Positions 9,592 to 17,839 of a stretch of DNA of 64,000 bases are shown one piece after another (the stretch's first letter is position 1; the number at the start of each line of letters is the position of its first letter). The stretch covers positions 1,780,001 to 1,844,000 of the forward strand of contig NZ_CP054041.1 in NCBI RefSeq assembly GCF_013282665.1. The letters run 5' to 3'. The notes beneath the pieces are model-generated. The model was given only the letters and a program-made list of their open reading frames with translations. It did not search any database and was not told the DNA's origin. This DNA is from Listeria monocytogenes (lineage in GTDB: Bacteria > Bacillota > Bacilli > Lactobacillales > Listeriaceae). The translations under genes and the position numbers were made by a program.

Positions 9592-9654
9592 AAGTAGTAT
9601 CCTCCTTTGAAATTATCCTCTCATATGACATTAGCATCTGAACGTCTTAACACA

Positions 9655-9680
9655 ATTCCTCTTTTAAAAGCATTTTAAAC
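9655..9680 (-). promoter_or_regulatory. SigB-type promoter of LRR surface protein
   Basis: Read on the minus strand: GTTTAA (9680-9675), 14-bp spacer, AGGAAT (9660-9655). This differs by one base from the SigB consensus GTTTAA-N13-15-GGGAAT and stands 64 bp before the gene start. Confidence 0.7.
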
Positions 9681-9713
9681 AATTGCATCTATGCAAAATT
9701 AAATTTTTGGCAT

Positions 9714-9754
9714 AAAAAAGAACCATAAAAGAAGAATGAGTTCTTTTACGGTTC
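9714..9754 (-). terminator. Terminator of azoreductase gene
   Basis: Stem GAACCGTAAAAGAA/TTCTTTTATGGTTC read on the minus strand, followed by six T. Confidence 0.85.
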
Positions 9755-9762
9755 ACTTATAA

Positions 9763-10389
9763 TTAAAAGATTTTAGCTAATTCTACGGCTTCTTTTGCAC
9801 CGGCAGAAATAATATCTTTGGCTTGATCAGGTTTTGCATTGTGGCCTTCGACAATAACCATTTCTGGTTCAGAAATACCGAAGTGAGCTAGTACATTTTT
9901 GACGTAGCTCAAGGACATTTCGAAACCTTGCATAGGGCCATCAGAGTAAATACCGCCACGAGCATTAAGTAAGGCGATTTTTTTGTCCGCTACTAAACCA
10001 ACAGGGCCGTTTGCAGTGTATTTGAATGTTTTGCCAGCTTGATTTAAATAGAATAAGTAAGTTAAAAATTGTGCCGGAATACTAAAGTTCCAAAGTGGGA
10101 ACGCCATGACGATTTTGTCTGCTGCCAAAAATTGATCTAAGTAGCTATTAGCAATGTCAGCTAAGCGTTTCTCTTCTGGACTTAATGCTTCTCCAGCTGC
10201 TTCTTTATGTAATCCACTCATCATTGTTACATCATAATAAGGTAGATCCGCTTCAAATAAATCTAGTTCTGTTACATTATCATCCGGATGGGACTTCTTG
10301 TACTCCGTTAGAAAAATTTCATATAGTGCCACGCTGACTGAGCGTTCGGCAGGTAAACCATTTGCTTTGATGAAAAGTACATTTGTCAT
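9763..10389 (-). CDS. azoR: FMN-dependent NADH-azoreductase (flavodoxin fold)
   Basis: A 208-residue flavodoxin-like quinone/azo reductase. NVLFIKANGLPAERSVSVALYEIFL is the N-terminal FMN-phosphate loop; MAFPLWNFSIPAQFLTYLFYLNQAGKTFKYT is the flavin-binding signature of the AzoR/AcpD family (P-x-W-N-F-S-I-P). It reduces quinones and azo compounds by two electrons with NAD(P)H, protecting from thiol-reactive quinones. The start is the ATG at 10389, 11 bases after GGAGGC; a more distal ATG overlaps that ribosome site. It diverges from a MarR gene cotranscribed with a quinone oxidoreductase, so all three probably form one quinone-stress locus. From memory, lmo0611. Confidence 0.9.
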   Translation of the reverse strand: MTNVLFIKANGLPAERSVSVALYEIFLTEYKKSHPDDNVTELDLFEADLPYYDVTMMSGLHKEAAGEALSPEEKRLADIANSYLDQFLAADKIVMAFPLWNFSIPAQFLTYLFYLNQAGKTFKYTANGPVGLVADKKIALLNARGGIYSDGPMQGFEMSLSYVKNVLAHFGISEPEMVIVEGHNAKPDQAKDIISAGAKEAVELAKIF

Positions 10390-10503
10390 ATTACATCTTG
10401 CCTCCATTTTTTTTGAATTATCTATTAAGTGTAGCTTATTTTCACGATAAACAGCAAGTAAATTGCTTACAAAAAATTAGCCACTAATGTTTGAGCAGAT
10501 ATT

Positions 10504-10559
10504 TTGTGCTTTTGGAAAGGAGGCGTATAATAGTTGATATATCATTTGACACATCAACT
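10504..10559 (+). promoter_or_regulatory. MarR promoter and inverted-repeat operator
   Basis: TATAAT at 10526-10531 with a weak TTGTGC -35 box 16 bp upstream. Immediately downstream, 10532-10559, lies AGTTGAT-N14-ATCAACT, a perfect 7-bp inverted repeat whose inside also has TGATATATCA. It would cover the transcription start, as expected for autorepression by the downstream MarR protein, and could also silence the divergent azoreductase. Confidence 0.6.
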
Positions 10560-11015
10560 ATGGAGGTGGAAACGCTGAAACCTTGTACACAACGATCAGA
10601 ATTGCTTTACCGAGTGCACTTATTATCCAAAGAAATAAGCCATGTATTTGAACAACAAACGAATATGAGCTTTACAAAAGTAGAGATTTTATTTCATATT
10701 CAACAAACGCCGGGTCAAAGTCAAAATCGGCTAAGAGAGAAGCTTTACATTGATTCGGCGAGTATTACCCGTCATTTGAAGCGAATGGAAGAGCAAGGGC
10801 TGATTGTTCGGAAAAAGCAAGATGAAAACAAACGCTATACGTATTTATTTTTAACATCAGCTGGTGAGGCAGAATTAGCTACTTTGCTTTTGGAAAAAGA
10901 AAAATTTCAGAACGAAGCGCTAGATGCTTTTTCAGAAGAAGAAGTTAGTGCGTTGCTTAAATCAGTCACAAAAATGATGAATAATGTAGAGAAAATGGAG
11001 GAGAAGTTAAAATGA
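10560..11015 (+). CDS. MarR-family regulator of quinone oxidoreductase
   Basis: A MarR-type winged-helix protein of about 150 residues: NRLREKLYIDSASITRHLKRMEEQGLIVRK is the recognition helix-turn-helix, and QDENKRYTYLFLTSAGE is the wing with D-x-x-K/R. The coordinates given start at the ATG at 10560, but that codon has no ribosome site and lies only about 22 bases from the expected transcript start. A near-perfect GGAGGTGG begins two bases inside it and points to an in-frame CTG at 10575 (8 bases after GGAGG) as the likely true start. The stop overlaps the oxidoreductase start (ATGA). Probably lmo0612; likely senses quinones or oxidants. Confidence 0.87.
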   Translation: MEVETLKPCTQRSELLYRVHLLSKEISHVFEQQTNMSFTKVEILFHIQQTPGQSQNRLREKLYIDSASITRHLKRMEEQGLIVRKKQDENKRYTYLFLTSAGEAELATLLLEKEKFQNEALDAFSEEEVSALLKSVTKMMNNVEKMEEKLK

Positions 11016-11953
11016 AAGCAGTTGTAATTGAAAATTATGGTGGTAAAGAAGAATTAAAAGAAAAAGAAGTAGCAATGCCAAAAGCGGGTAAAAACCAAGT
11101 GATTGTCAAAGAAGCAGCGACATCAATTAACCCAATTGATTGGAAACTTCGTGAAGGATACTTAAAACAAATGATGGACTGGGAATTCCCAATTATTTTA
11201 GGCTGGGACGTAGCGGGTGTTATTTCTGAAGTTGGTGAAGGCGTAACAGATTGGAAAGTTGGCGATGAAGTATTCGCTCGCCCTGAGACAACACGTTTTG
11301 GTACGTATGCTGAGTATACAGCAGTTGACGATCACTTACTTGCACCACTTCCAGAAGGAATTAGTTTTGATGAAGCAGCATCGATTCCACTTGCAGGCTT
11401 AACTGCATGGCAGGCATTATTTGATCACGCGAAACTACAAAAAGGTGAAAAAGTCTTGATTCATGCTGGTGCTGGTGGTGTTGGAACACTTGCGATTCAA
11501 CTTGCAAAACATGCAGGAGCAGAAGTAATTACAACAGCTAGTGCGAAAAACCATGAACTACTTAAATCACTTGGAGCAGATCAAGTCATTGATTATAAAG
11601 AAGTCAATTTTAAAGATGTTCTTTCTGATATTGATGTGGTGTTCGATACAATGGGTGGACAAATCGAAACAGATAGTTACGATGTATTAAAAGAAGGCAC
11701 AGGTCGTTTAGTTAGTATAGTTGGTATTTCAAGTGAAGAACGTGCGAAAGAAAAAAATGTAACAGCCACTGGAATTTGGTTGCAACCAAATGGCGAACAG
11801 CTGAAAGAACTAGGCAAATTGCTCGCTAATAAAACAGTTAAACCAGTTGTTGGTGCAACTTTCCCATTCTCTGAAAAAGGTGTTTTCGATGCACATGCAT
11901 TAAGCGAAACGCACCACGCGGTTGGGAAAATAGTGATTTCATTTAATAAATAA
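11012..11953 (+). CDS. Zinc-free NADPH:quinone oxidoreductase (MDR family)
   Basis: A 313-residue medium-chain dehydrogenase/reductase. The GroES-like domain (NPIDWKLREGYL, GWDVAGVISEVGEGV) is followed by a Rossmann domain with AGAGGVGTLAIQLAK near residue 150 and the second-strand motif ITTASAKNHELLKSLGADQVIDYK. No zinc-ligand cysteines are present, which puts it with the quinone oxidoreductase (QOR/zeta-crystallin) branch. It probably reduces quinones or enones with NADPH. It is translationally coupled to the MarR gene and opposite an azoreductase, consistent with a quinone-detoxification locus. From memory, lmo0613. Confidence 0.92.
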   Translation: MKAVVIENYGGKEELKEKEVAMPKAGKNQVIVKEAATSINPIDWKLREGYLKQMMDWEFPIILGWDVAGVISEVGEGVTDWKVGDEVFARPETTRFGTYAEYTAVDDHLLAPLPEGISFDEAASIPLAGLTAWQALFDHAKLQKGEKVLIHAGAGGVGTLAIQLAKHAGAEVITTASAKNHELLKSLGADQVIDYKEVNFKDVLSDIDVVFDTMGGQIETDSYDVLKEGTGRLVSIVGISSEERAKEKNVTATGIWLQPNGEQLKELGKLLANKTVKPVVGATFPFSEKGVFDAHALSETHHAVGKIVISFNK

Positions 11954-11962
11954 GATTTTCGG

Positions 11963-11993
11963 AAAGCTAGATGCTATCATCTAGCTTTTTTTG
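11963..11993 (+). terminator. Terminator of MarR-oxidoreductase operon
   Basis: Stem AAAGCTAGATG/CATCTAGCTTT with a 4-base loop and seven T. Confidence 0.88.
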
Positions 11994-12050
11994 TTGTTTG
12001 CTGGAATAAGTTAGATGGGCTATAATAGCAAAAAAGGTGGAGCGGGGATT

Positions 12051-12293
12051 TCAGTCTTCTATAAGAAAGGCATGGTCATTCGCTACTTCTATATCACTAA
12101 GTTGTTTTGCGACAATATCCGCGCCAGTATTAAGAAAGATAGCCATTTGACTGAGGACGCGCAGACTAATGTCAGAAGTGCGAATGTCTTTGTCAATCAA
12201 TTTCTGTAAAGTACCTTGTTTCAAGCGAGTAGTTGATTCGATATCTGCGGCAGTAATGTTTTTATTTGCTAACAATTGTTCAATCGGATGCAT
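12051..12293 (-). CDS. Small XRE-like helix-turn-helix protein
   Basis: An 80-residue protein. NITAADIESTTRLKQGTLQKLIDKDIRTSDISLRVLSQMAIFLNTG reads like a compact Cro/C1-type helix-turn-helix, with LKQGTLQKL as the recognition helix and an aliphatic helix after it. There is no effector domain, so it may be a small repressor or act with a partner. GAGGTG stands 6 bases before the ATG. It diverges from the glycerophosphodiesterase gene; the shared AT-rich region has TAGTTA...TAACTA arms that could be an operator. The true target is unknown. Confidence 0.7.
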   Translation of the reverse strand: MHPIEQLLANKNITAADIESTTRLKQGTLQKLIDKDIRTSDISLRVLSQMAIFLNTGADIVAKQLSDIEVANDHAFLIED

Positions 12294-12400
12294 TATTTCA
12301 CCTCGTTTAAATAGTTAACTTTATGAATTAATTATAACTAAATTTGCTTCTTTGATAAACTATAAAGCCTTCAAAATAGAACGAAAAAAGGGAGAAGCAA

Positions 12401-14152
12401 ATGAACGATTTAAAAGATAGTTTAAAAGTTTTGTATCAGTTTAAGGAAGATTATCTCAAAGTAACATTATTATTAACCATTTTGCAGGCATTTGTTATTG
12501 GGCCATTTATTTATTATTTCTTTTTCTTTATTCTCCGGGTTATTGGCGTGCCGGGCATTACAGATGCTAATCTTGGGGAGATTTTTTCAAGTCCGGTTGC
12601 AATTATTCTGTTGTTAGTTTTAGCTTTATTCATTTTATTATTTGTCTATTACGAACTAGGTTTCTTTATATTAATGGCAATATATCAGCTACGCGGGGAA
12701 AACTACACTGTTTTTAAAATTATCCAGCGATTACATGTAAAGGCGAAATACTTCCTTAGTTATCAAGCTATTTATTTTCTGCTATATTTCTTTTTGCTTT
12801 TGCCAATAGCTGGGCTGTCCTTACCAAGTTCAATCACAGAGAATCTCTATTTACCACATTTTATTACAGACGAATTAATGAAAACGACGACGGGTATGTG
12901 GTTCTATGTTATTACAATTGCGATTATTTTTTACATTAGCGCTAGACTAGTATTTGCTTTGCCGTATTTCATTGAAGACAAGTCACTCAAAATAAGTGGA
13001 GCTATCCAAAAAAGTTGGAAATACCCGCAAAAACGCTTATTTGTGATGCTACTAAAATGGGTTTTAATTATTATCGTGATTGGCTTTTTAGTTTCTATTA
13101 TCGCCACGCTTATTATGTCACCTTTATTTTTGATAGAAAAGATAAATCCAGGAATTGCAATGGTTGTAGCTGGAATTATTTTAACCATCCTTCAAGTCAT
13201 TGGTTTCTTTGCCGCAAGTTTTTTTCAAGGAATCATTGCGCAATTATTAGTCAAAAATGCTTTTCTAATAGAAGCGCAACCAGTTTCTGTGTCACGTAAC
13301 CAGTTTCCTCATAAAAAACGATTTATCATGGCAGGAATTATCGTCTTCCTTCTTTTTAGCAGTTTTAATATTTATGCTATTAATGCAACTTTATATGAGC
13401 CGAACACAAAAATAATTGCGCACCGTGGCGATACGATGAATGCTGTTGAAAACACGGTGGAAGCCATTGAGTCAGCTGCCAAAGCTGGTGCAGATTATAG
13501 CGAAATTGATATTCAAGAAACGAAAGATCATCAATTTGTTGTCTTCCATGATATGACATTAAGAAGACTTGCAGGAAACTCCAAGCGAGTAGCGGATATG
13601 ACCTTAAAAGAGTTGCAGCAAACAAAAGTGAGTAGTGGTAGCTATTCCTCTCATATAGCGTCTTTCGATGAGGTTATCAAGGTGGCAAAAAGGAATAAGA
13701 TAGACTTACTCGTTGAGGTGAAGTTGCATGGCGGGGAATCAAGCGATATGGTAGAACGACTTGTTGCGCTGTTAAAAAAAGAAAAAGTAACCGATAAATA
13801 TTTAGTCCAATCGTTGAACCAGCCTGTTATCGAGAAAATAGAACAAGCCGATCCTACGCTAAAAACAGGCATTATTTTAGCACTTAATATCGGAAACTTA
13901 CCAAAAACATCCGCTGATTTTATTGTTTTAGAAGATTTTTCCATCAACCAACGATTACTTACACAAGCTAAACAAAACAACAAGATGGTTTTTGTTTGGA
14001 CTGTAAATAAAGAAAAATTAATGCAAATGTATTTACGAAAAAATGTAGATGGAATTATCACCAATTATCCTAAAAAGGCGATTGAACTCAGAGATTCATT
14101 TAGTGAAAATGATTCCTTGCGAAGTCGTATTGAGAATAGGTTAGGATTTTAA
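12401..14152 (+). CDS. Membrane-anchored glycerophosphodiester phosphodiesterase
   Basis: A 583-residue protein in two parts. Residues 1-330 hold about eight membrane helices (the GPDPase membrane domain), and residues 335-575 a GDPD TIM barrel. The barrel has IIAHRGD (near 336) with the catalytic His-Arg, ENTVEAIESAAKAGADYSEIDIQETKD with the metal-binding E-x-D, and VVFHDMTLRR with the second catalytic His. It should hydrolyse glycerophosphodiesters or glycerophosphate polymers such as lipoteichoic acid chains at the outer membrane face, giving glycerol 3-phosphate. GGGAG precedes the ATG. From memory, lmo0616. Confidence 0.92.
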   Translation: MNDLKDSLKVLYQFKEDYLKVTLLLTILQAFVIGPFIYYFFFFILRVIGVPGITDANLGEIFSSPVAIILLLVLALFILLFVYYELGFFILMAIYQLRGENYTVFKIIQRLHVKAKYFLSYQAIYFLLYFFLLLPIAGLSLPSSITENLYLPHFITDELMKTTTGMWFYVITIAIIFYISARLVFALPYFIEDKSLKISGAIQKSWKYPQKRLFVMLLKWVLIIIVIGFLVSIIATLIMSPLFLIEKINPGIAMVVAGIILTILQVIGFFAASFFQGIIAQLLVKNAFLIEAQPVSVSRNQFPHKKRFIMAGIIVFLLFSSFNIYAINATLYEPNTKIIAHRGDTMNAVENTVEAIESAAKAGADYSEIDIQETKDHQFVVFHDMTLRRLAGNSKRVADMTLKELQQTKVSSGSYSSHIASFDEVIKVAKRNKIDLLVEVKLHGGESSDMVERLVALLKKEKVTDKYLVQSLNQPVIEKIEQADPTLKTGIILALNIGNLPKTSADFIVLEDFSINQRLLTQAKQNNKMVFVWTVNKEKLMQMYLRKNVDGIITNYPKKAIELRDSFSENDSLRSRIENRLGF

Positions 14153-14184
14153 ATAAAAAAGCCGCAAACTGTGATTGTTTGCGG
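14151..14184 (-). terminator. Terminator of DUF5067 lipoprotein gene
   Basis: Stem CCGCAAAC/GTTTGCGG with a 7-base loop; the T-run lies on the minus-strand side. Confidence 0.75.
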
Positions 14185-14191
14185 ACAATTC

Positions 14192-14686
14192 TTATTTTAG
14201 TTCAAATGATTTTTTAACAGAGTTTTTGCTGAAGCTAATTAATTCTTTTGCTTCTACATCTACTTTATTTTGTGTATCTTGTAATGTATAAGTACTTGTT
14301 ACTTCTAAAGTTCCTCCAGGTTGTACATCTTTATCAGCACCACCCAAGCCACCATCTGCTGCAATGGCTGTATCCAATTGAGTGCTGTTTTGGAATGCTT
14401 GTTGATCAATAGCTACCATGAAAGAAATATTATCTTTACTGTTATTCGTGAATTTTGTTTTGATTGCAATAGCATCTTTACCTGATAAATCCTTCACTAC
14501 TTCTGAGCTCAGAATTTCTACTTTGTAATCCCCAAGTTCATTGGAATCTGCTTTCTTTTTCGTCTCGGCTTTAGCTGTTTCTGGTTTTTCTTTACTTGCT
14601 TTATCCTCAGTCCCACCACATGCAGTTAGTGCTAGGGCAAAAGTAATAATCCCCATTAATAGTAAAACGCTTTTCAATTTTTTCAT
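14192..14686 (-). CDS. DUF5067-family lipoprotein
   Basis: A 164-residue secreted lipoprotein. The signal peptide KSVLLLMGIITFALALTAC ends in a good lipobox (LTAC), so the mature N-terminal Cys23 is lipidated. A charged linker (EDKASKEKPETAKAETKKK) leads to a beta-rich domain with DYKVEILSSEVVKDLSGKDAIAIKTKFTNNS, the DUF5067 pattern of an immunoglobulin-like fold. Family members sit on the outer membrane surface; the role is unknown. It is encoded 80 bases downstream of the Ser/Thr kinase gene on the same strand, so the two may form a unit. Confidence 0.85.
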   Translation of the reverse strand: MKKLKSVLLLMGIITFALALTACGGTEDKASKEKPETAKAETKKKADSNELGDYKVEILSSEVVKDLSGKDAIAIKTKFTNNSKDNISFMVAIDQQAFQNSTQLDTAIAADGGLGGADKDVQPGGTLEVTSTYTLQDTQNKVDVEAKELISFSKNSVKKSFELK

Positions 14687-14765
14687 TTTCTTCTCTCCTT
14701 CATTTTTTATCTGTCTCTATTAGAACACGTGGAGAGAATAAAAGTCCTATGCAGTGGGCATAGGA

Positions 14766-15908
14766 CTATGAAAAGATTTCATTATAAATACCATAAATAG
14801 ATATGCAAACAATAATATAAATGACAATGCCTGCTTTCCTTGTACTAGGAGAGGAGGATTTAAGTAAAGGCAATTTGGACCAAATCCCACAAAGATTAGT
14901 AAAAATGACAAAAGCAGGAACGATTAAGAAGAAATTATTAAAAAAGTTTACTATTGGCGACATTTTGACGCCCTCGGTTGGCGGCGTGAATAAACCAAAT
15001 AGCAAGAATATATAACCTAATACACCGACAATCATTTTCCAAGGCTTTCCTGTTCTAAAGCCAGGAATATGTTTATACCACGGAATGAAGTCATTTTCGT
15101 ACTCCGCTGTTACATTATCCCAATCAGATTCCGTAGAAAAATTAGCTAACTCCGTGAAATCCGACAATTCAGAGACGTAGCTTGGACCAAGTGAATCGTT
15201 TTTGACTGCTGTTCTGAAATCTTGAATAGATTGATAACGCTGTTCGGGATCAAAGGCGGCTGCTTTCATGGCTATTTTTTCAAGCGAGGTGGCTTGTTCT
15301 TTATCAGGTAAAGTGTTTTTTCCAAGTAGCAGTTCAAGCATCAGAACACCGATGCTATAAATATCTGACCGGGCATCTGTTTGTGAGTAACCATATTGTT
15401 CTGGGGCAGCATAACCGATTGTGCCCAGATTGACGGTGTCTTGATTTTTGCCAACTTCAAATACACGTGATGCATCAAAATCAATTAATTTTAATACACC
15501 ATCGCTAGAAATCATAATGTTAGACGGCTTAATATCTCGGTGTATAATCGCATTTGTATGTAATTCTGTAAGTGCATCAGACAACATCAGCATTAGTCGC
15601 GTAACTTCATCTGCATCAAAAGTAGCAGTTGCTTTCATTAAGTCAGCTAAATTTTTTCCATTTATGTACTCTTCATAAACAATTAATTGATTACCATTAG
15701 GGATCATTGCTTCTATTTTCGGTAAATATTTGCTAGATAGGTTTTTAAGCTGTTCGATTACAGGCGCAAAACTACTTGGTATGGTTTTACGAACAAATAA
15801 TTCTCCTGTGGAGGTATTTCTTGTTAGCACAGCAGGGTTCTCTTTATTATTCAGGTTATCCAATTCTTTATATTGTTCTTCTATAAAAGCGAGTGTCATT
15901 TCTCCCAT
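14766..15908 (-). CDS. Hanks-type Ser/Thr protein kinase with C-terminal membrane helices
   Basis: A 380-residue kinase. The catalytic loop is HRDIKPSN (123-130), the metal motif is DFDAS (143-147, DFD instead of DFG), and GTIGYAAPEQYG is the activation/P+1 segment; the probable ATP lysine is Lys41. The glycine-rich loop is poorly conserved. No PASTA repeats are present; instead about three membrane helices occupy the last 100 residues, so this is not PrkC. Two starts are possible (ATG at 15908 or 15899). It lies upstream of a lipoprotein gene and diverges from a small DNA-binding-like gene. Substrates unknown; from memory, lmo0618. Confidence 0.88.
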   Translation of the reverse strand: MGEMTLAFIEEQYKELDNLNNKENPAVLTRNTSTGELFVRKTIPSSFAPVIEQLKNLSSKYLPKIEAMIPNGNQLIVYEEYINGKNLADLMKATATFDADEVTRLMLMLSDALTELHTNAIIHRDIKPSNIMISSDGVLKLIDFDASRVFEVGKNQDTVNLGTIGYAAPEQYGYSQTDARSDIYSIGVLMLELLLGKNTLPDKEQATSLEKIAMKAAAFDPEQRYQSIQDFRTAVKNDSLGPSYVSELSDFTELANFSTESDWDNVTAEYENDFIPWYKHIPGFRTGKPWKMIVGVLGYIFLLFGLFTPPTEGVKMSPIVNFFNNFFLIVPAFVIFTNLCGIWSKLPLLKSSSPSTRKAGIVIYIIVCISIYGIYNEIFS

Positions 15909-15960
15909 TTATCAAAAATCCCTTCTACACTTTATAGTAAAATTATAGCATGAAGCATAG

Positions 15961-15988
15961 TTGTCGGGTACATATTTCGTGCTATAAT
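15961..15988 (+). promoter_or_regulatory. Extended -10 promoter
   Basis: TTGTCG, 16-bp spacer, TATAAT at 15983-15988 preceded by TGC (extended -10), reading into the next small gene. Confidence 0.65.
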
Positions 15989-16014
15989 GAAAAAAACAGT
16001 CGGGGGTGTGCCTT

Positions 16015-16470
16015 ATGGATGGGGAAAAAGAGACAAGTAAATTACTTCATGAATTAAAAAAAGCGACCAATTTACGCCAAGTATTAGATGAAAACGAGGC
16101 GGAATTTAAATCAAGCGAAATGGTAACCTACTTAAAAGAATTATTAGCGGAGAAAAAATTAACCAAAGCAAGCGTCATTCGTGCGGCTAGACTCCATGAG
16201 ACATATGGATATCAAATTTTCAGTGGGGTGAGAAGGCCGTCACGGGACCGGACAATTGCTCTTTCTTTTGGATTTAAATTATCAGGTTTAGAAGCAAGCA
16301 GATTGCTAAAATACACAGAATATCCACCTCTTTATGCAAAAAATCGGCGAGATGCAATTATTATTTTTGCGTTAGACCATGGTTATACGCTAGATCAAAC
16401 CAATGATTCGCTCTATGATTTAGAAGAAGCATTGATTGAAACATATAAAGAAGAAAAGCCGCTTGTTTAG
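16015..16470 (+). CDS. Small HTH-like protein, unknown
   Basis: A 151-residue, charged, soluble protein. The middle (VTYLKELLAEKKLTKASVIRAARLHETYGYQIFSGVRRPSRDRTIALSFGF) looks like an XRE-type helix-turn-helix in which TKASVIRAARL and TYGYQIFSG would be the two helices, followed by RPSRDRTIALSFGFKLSGLEASRLLKY, the usual post-HTH helices of phage-type repressors. The C-terminus (LDHGYTLDQTNDSLYDL) resembles the tail of the same group. The start is the ATG at 16015 after GGGGGTG. It diverges from the kinase gene. Regulation of the kinase or of the next gene is possible but unproven. Confidence 0.72.
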   Translation: MDGEKETSKLLHELKKATNLRQVLDENEAEFKSSEMVTYLKELLAEKKLTKASVIRAARLHETYGYQIFSGVRRPSRDRTIALSFGFKLSGLEASRLLKYTEYPPLYAKNRRDAIIIFALDHGYTLDQTNDSLYDLEEALIETYKEEKPLV

Positions 16471-16525
16471 ATTTAACTAGAAATCGTGTATAATTTAGGG
16501 AGACCTCAATGATTGGAGACTAGTT

Positions 16526-16918
16526 ATGATTAATGAACAAACAATTTTACAAGCAGCAACAAGTGAAAAAAACGCCGGAGATTTTCCTAAAGTAGTTCAA
16601 GGTTTTAAAGATTTAGGTATAACTAAATATCAATTTTTAGTCGAAAAAGGTGTTTATGTATTTTGGGACGAAATGGGCAATCAAGTGGAATCTAAATTAA
16701 ATGGTGTTTCTATGCCAGTCTCCGAAGAAATTTCGCACGACAAAATGAAAGATGCAATTAAACAAGCACAAGCGGGAAAAATAGATTTTGAAATATTTAT
16801 CAAATTAGCTGGGCTAGCAGGTGTCAGACTGTGGGAAGCTGATTTAACTGCAATGAAAGTAACCTATATAGATAATACTGGGAATGATTTAGTTATTGAG
16901 CCAATCCCGAGTATTTAA
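16526..16918 (+). CDS. DUF1398-family protein
   Basis: A 130-residue cytosolic protein. FPKVVQGFKDLGITKYQFLVEKGVYVFWD and ISHDKMKDAIKQAQAGKIDFEIFIKLAGLAGVRLWEADL match the DUF1398 (YbcV-like) family, which is often annotated phage-envelope-like without clear reason. The conserved parts are the KYxFxVExG strand and the final AGVxxWxxDL. No membrane segment or catalytic motif is visible. GGAG lies 7 bases before the ATG. It may share a transcript with the gene 55 bases upstream and ends in a clear terminator. Function unknown. Confidence 0.8.
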   Translation: MINEQTILQAATSEKNAGDFPKVVQGFKDLGITKYQFLVEKGVYVFWDEMGNQVESKLNGVSMPVSEEISHDKMKDAIKQAQAGKIDFEIFIKLAGLAGVRLWEADLTAMKVTYIDNTGNDLVIEPIPSI

Positions 16919-16923
16919 AACGC

Positions 16924-16951
16924 AAAAGACAATAGTTTATTGTCTTTTTTT
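16924..16951 (+). terminator. Intrinsic terminator
   Basis: Stem AAAAGACAATA/TATTGTCTTTT with a 3-base loop and T-run. Confidence 0.85.
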
Positions 16952-17014
16952 AGTACTTTTAAATTTTTGAAATATGTTATGCTGAAACAGTTGAAAGAAA
17001 AGAGGTAAAGTATA

Positions 17015-17755
17015 ATGGATATGATTACGTACTTTCTAATTGCACTAAGTACAAGTGTTGTAGGAAGTTTTTTAGGAATAGGTGGCGGAGTTATTCTTTT
17101 GCCAATTTTACTCTTAATGGGCGTTTCTCAAGGAACTGCAGCATTTAGCTCGGCGCTTACTGTGTTCACGATGGCGATTTTTACGTGTAGTATTTATTAC
17201 AAGAGAAAGCAAGGGAATGTAGGCTTAGCACTGAAAATTGCTGTAACTAGTATCCCGACGACTTTTCTTGGTGCGATGGTGAACCAAATGTTGCCAGAAG
17301 CAGTTTATCGCTTTTTGTACGGAGCGTTAATTGTTGTTTTACTAGGGATAATGGTTTGGAAAAAGAAACGACATAATGAAAAACCACATTTTTTAAGTGA
17401 ATATCGCATAATTCCATATGTATTCGGTGTGATTATTGGGTTTTTAGCTGGTTTATTTGGTATTGGTGGTGGGCCAATCGTCATACCAATTTTGCTATTA
17501 ATTTTTATGTTGAACCAAAAAACAGCATCAGCAACATCCAGTTATGTGACATTACTGACATCCCTTGCAAGTATAGGTTCCTATGCAATTATCGGTGGGA
17601 GTGACTTTTCGATTGGGATTTACATGATACCAGGAGCAATCATCGGAGCACTCATTGGTACAAAATTAAATAAACTCTTAGACGAAAAATGGATCGCGAT
17701 TCTATTTAACATTTTACTTATCGCCCTTTTTGCTTTAAATTTAATTAAAATGTAA
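17015..17755 (+). CDS. TauE/SafE-family permease
   Basis: A 246-residue membrane protein with about eight helices in two halves. Each half has the family repeat: SFLGIGGGVILLPILLL near residue 20 and GLFGIGGGPIVIPILLLIF near 150. These G-I-G-G-G loops are the signature of the TauE/SafE (DUF81) group, which exports sulfite, sulfoacetate or other organosulfur or organic anions, or imports them. The substrate is not evident. It is a single-gene unit with its own ribosome site (AGAGGT) and terminator. From memory, lmo0621. Confidence 0.9.
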   Translation: MDMITYFLIALSTSVVGSFLGIGGGVILLPILLLMGVSQGTAAFSSALTVFTMAIFTCSIYYKRKQGNVGLALKIAVTSIPTTFLGAMVNQMLPEAVYRFLYGALIVVLLGIMVWKKKRHNEKPHFLSEYRIIPYVFGVIIGFLAGLFGIGGGPIVIPILLLIFMLNQKTASATSSYVTLLTSLASIGSYAIIGGSDFSIGIYMIPGAIIGALIGTKLNKLLDEKWIAILFNILLIALFALNLIKM

Positions 17756-17761
17756 CCTCGA

Positions 17762-17789
17762 ACAAGCTATGAATGTAGCTTGTTTTTTT
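17762..17789 (+). terminator. Terminator of TauE/SafE gene
   Basis: Stem ACAAGCT/AGCTTGT followed by seven T. Confidence 0.8.
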
Positions 17790-17839
17790 GTTGTCCTTCG
17801 TTATTTTGTGTTAAGCTTAGACAGAGTAGGAGGGGTAAG

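Noticed and set aside
12015..12209. Plus-strand ORF opposite the small HTH gene
   Set aside because: No ribosome site; the minus-strand frame has GAGGTG and an HTH pattern.
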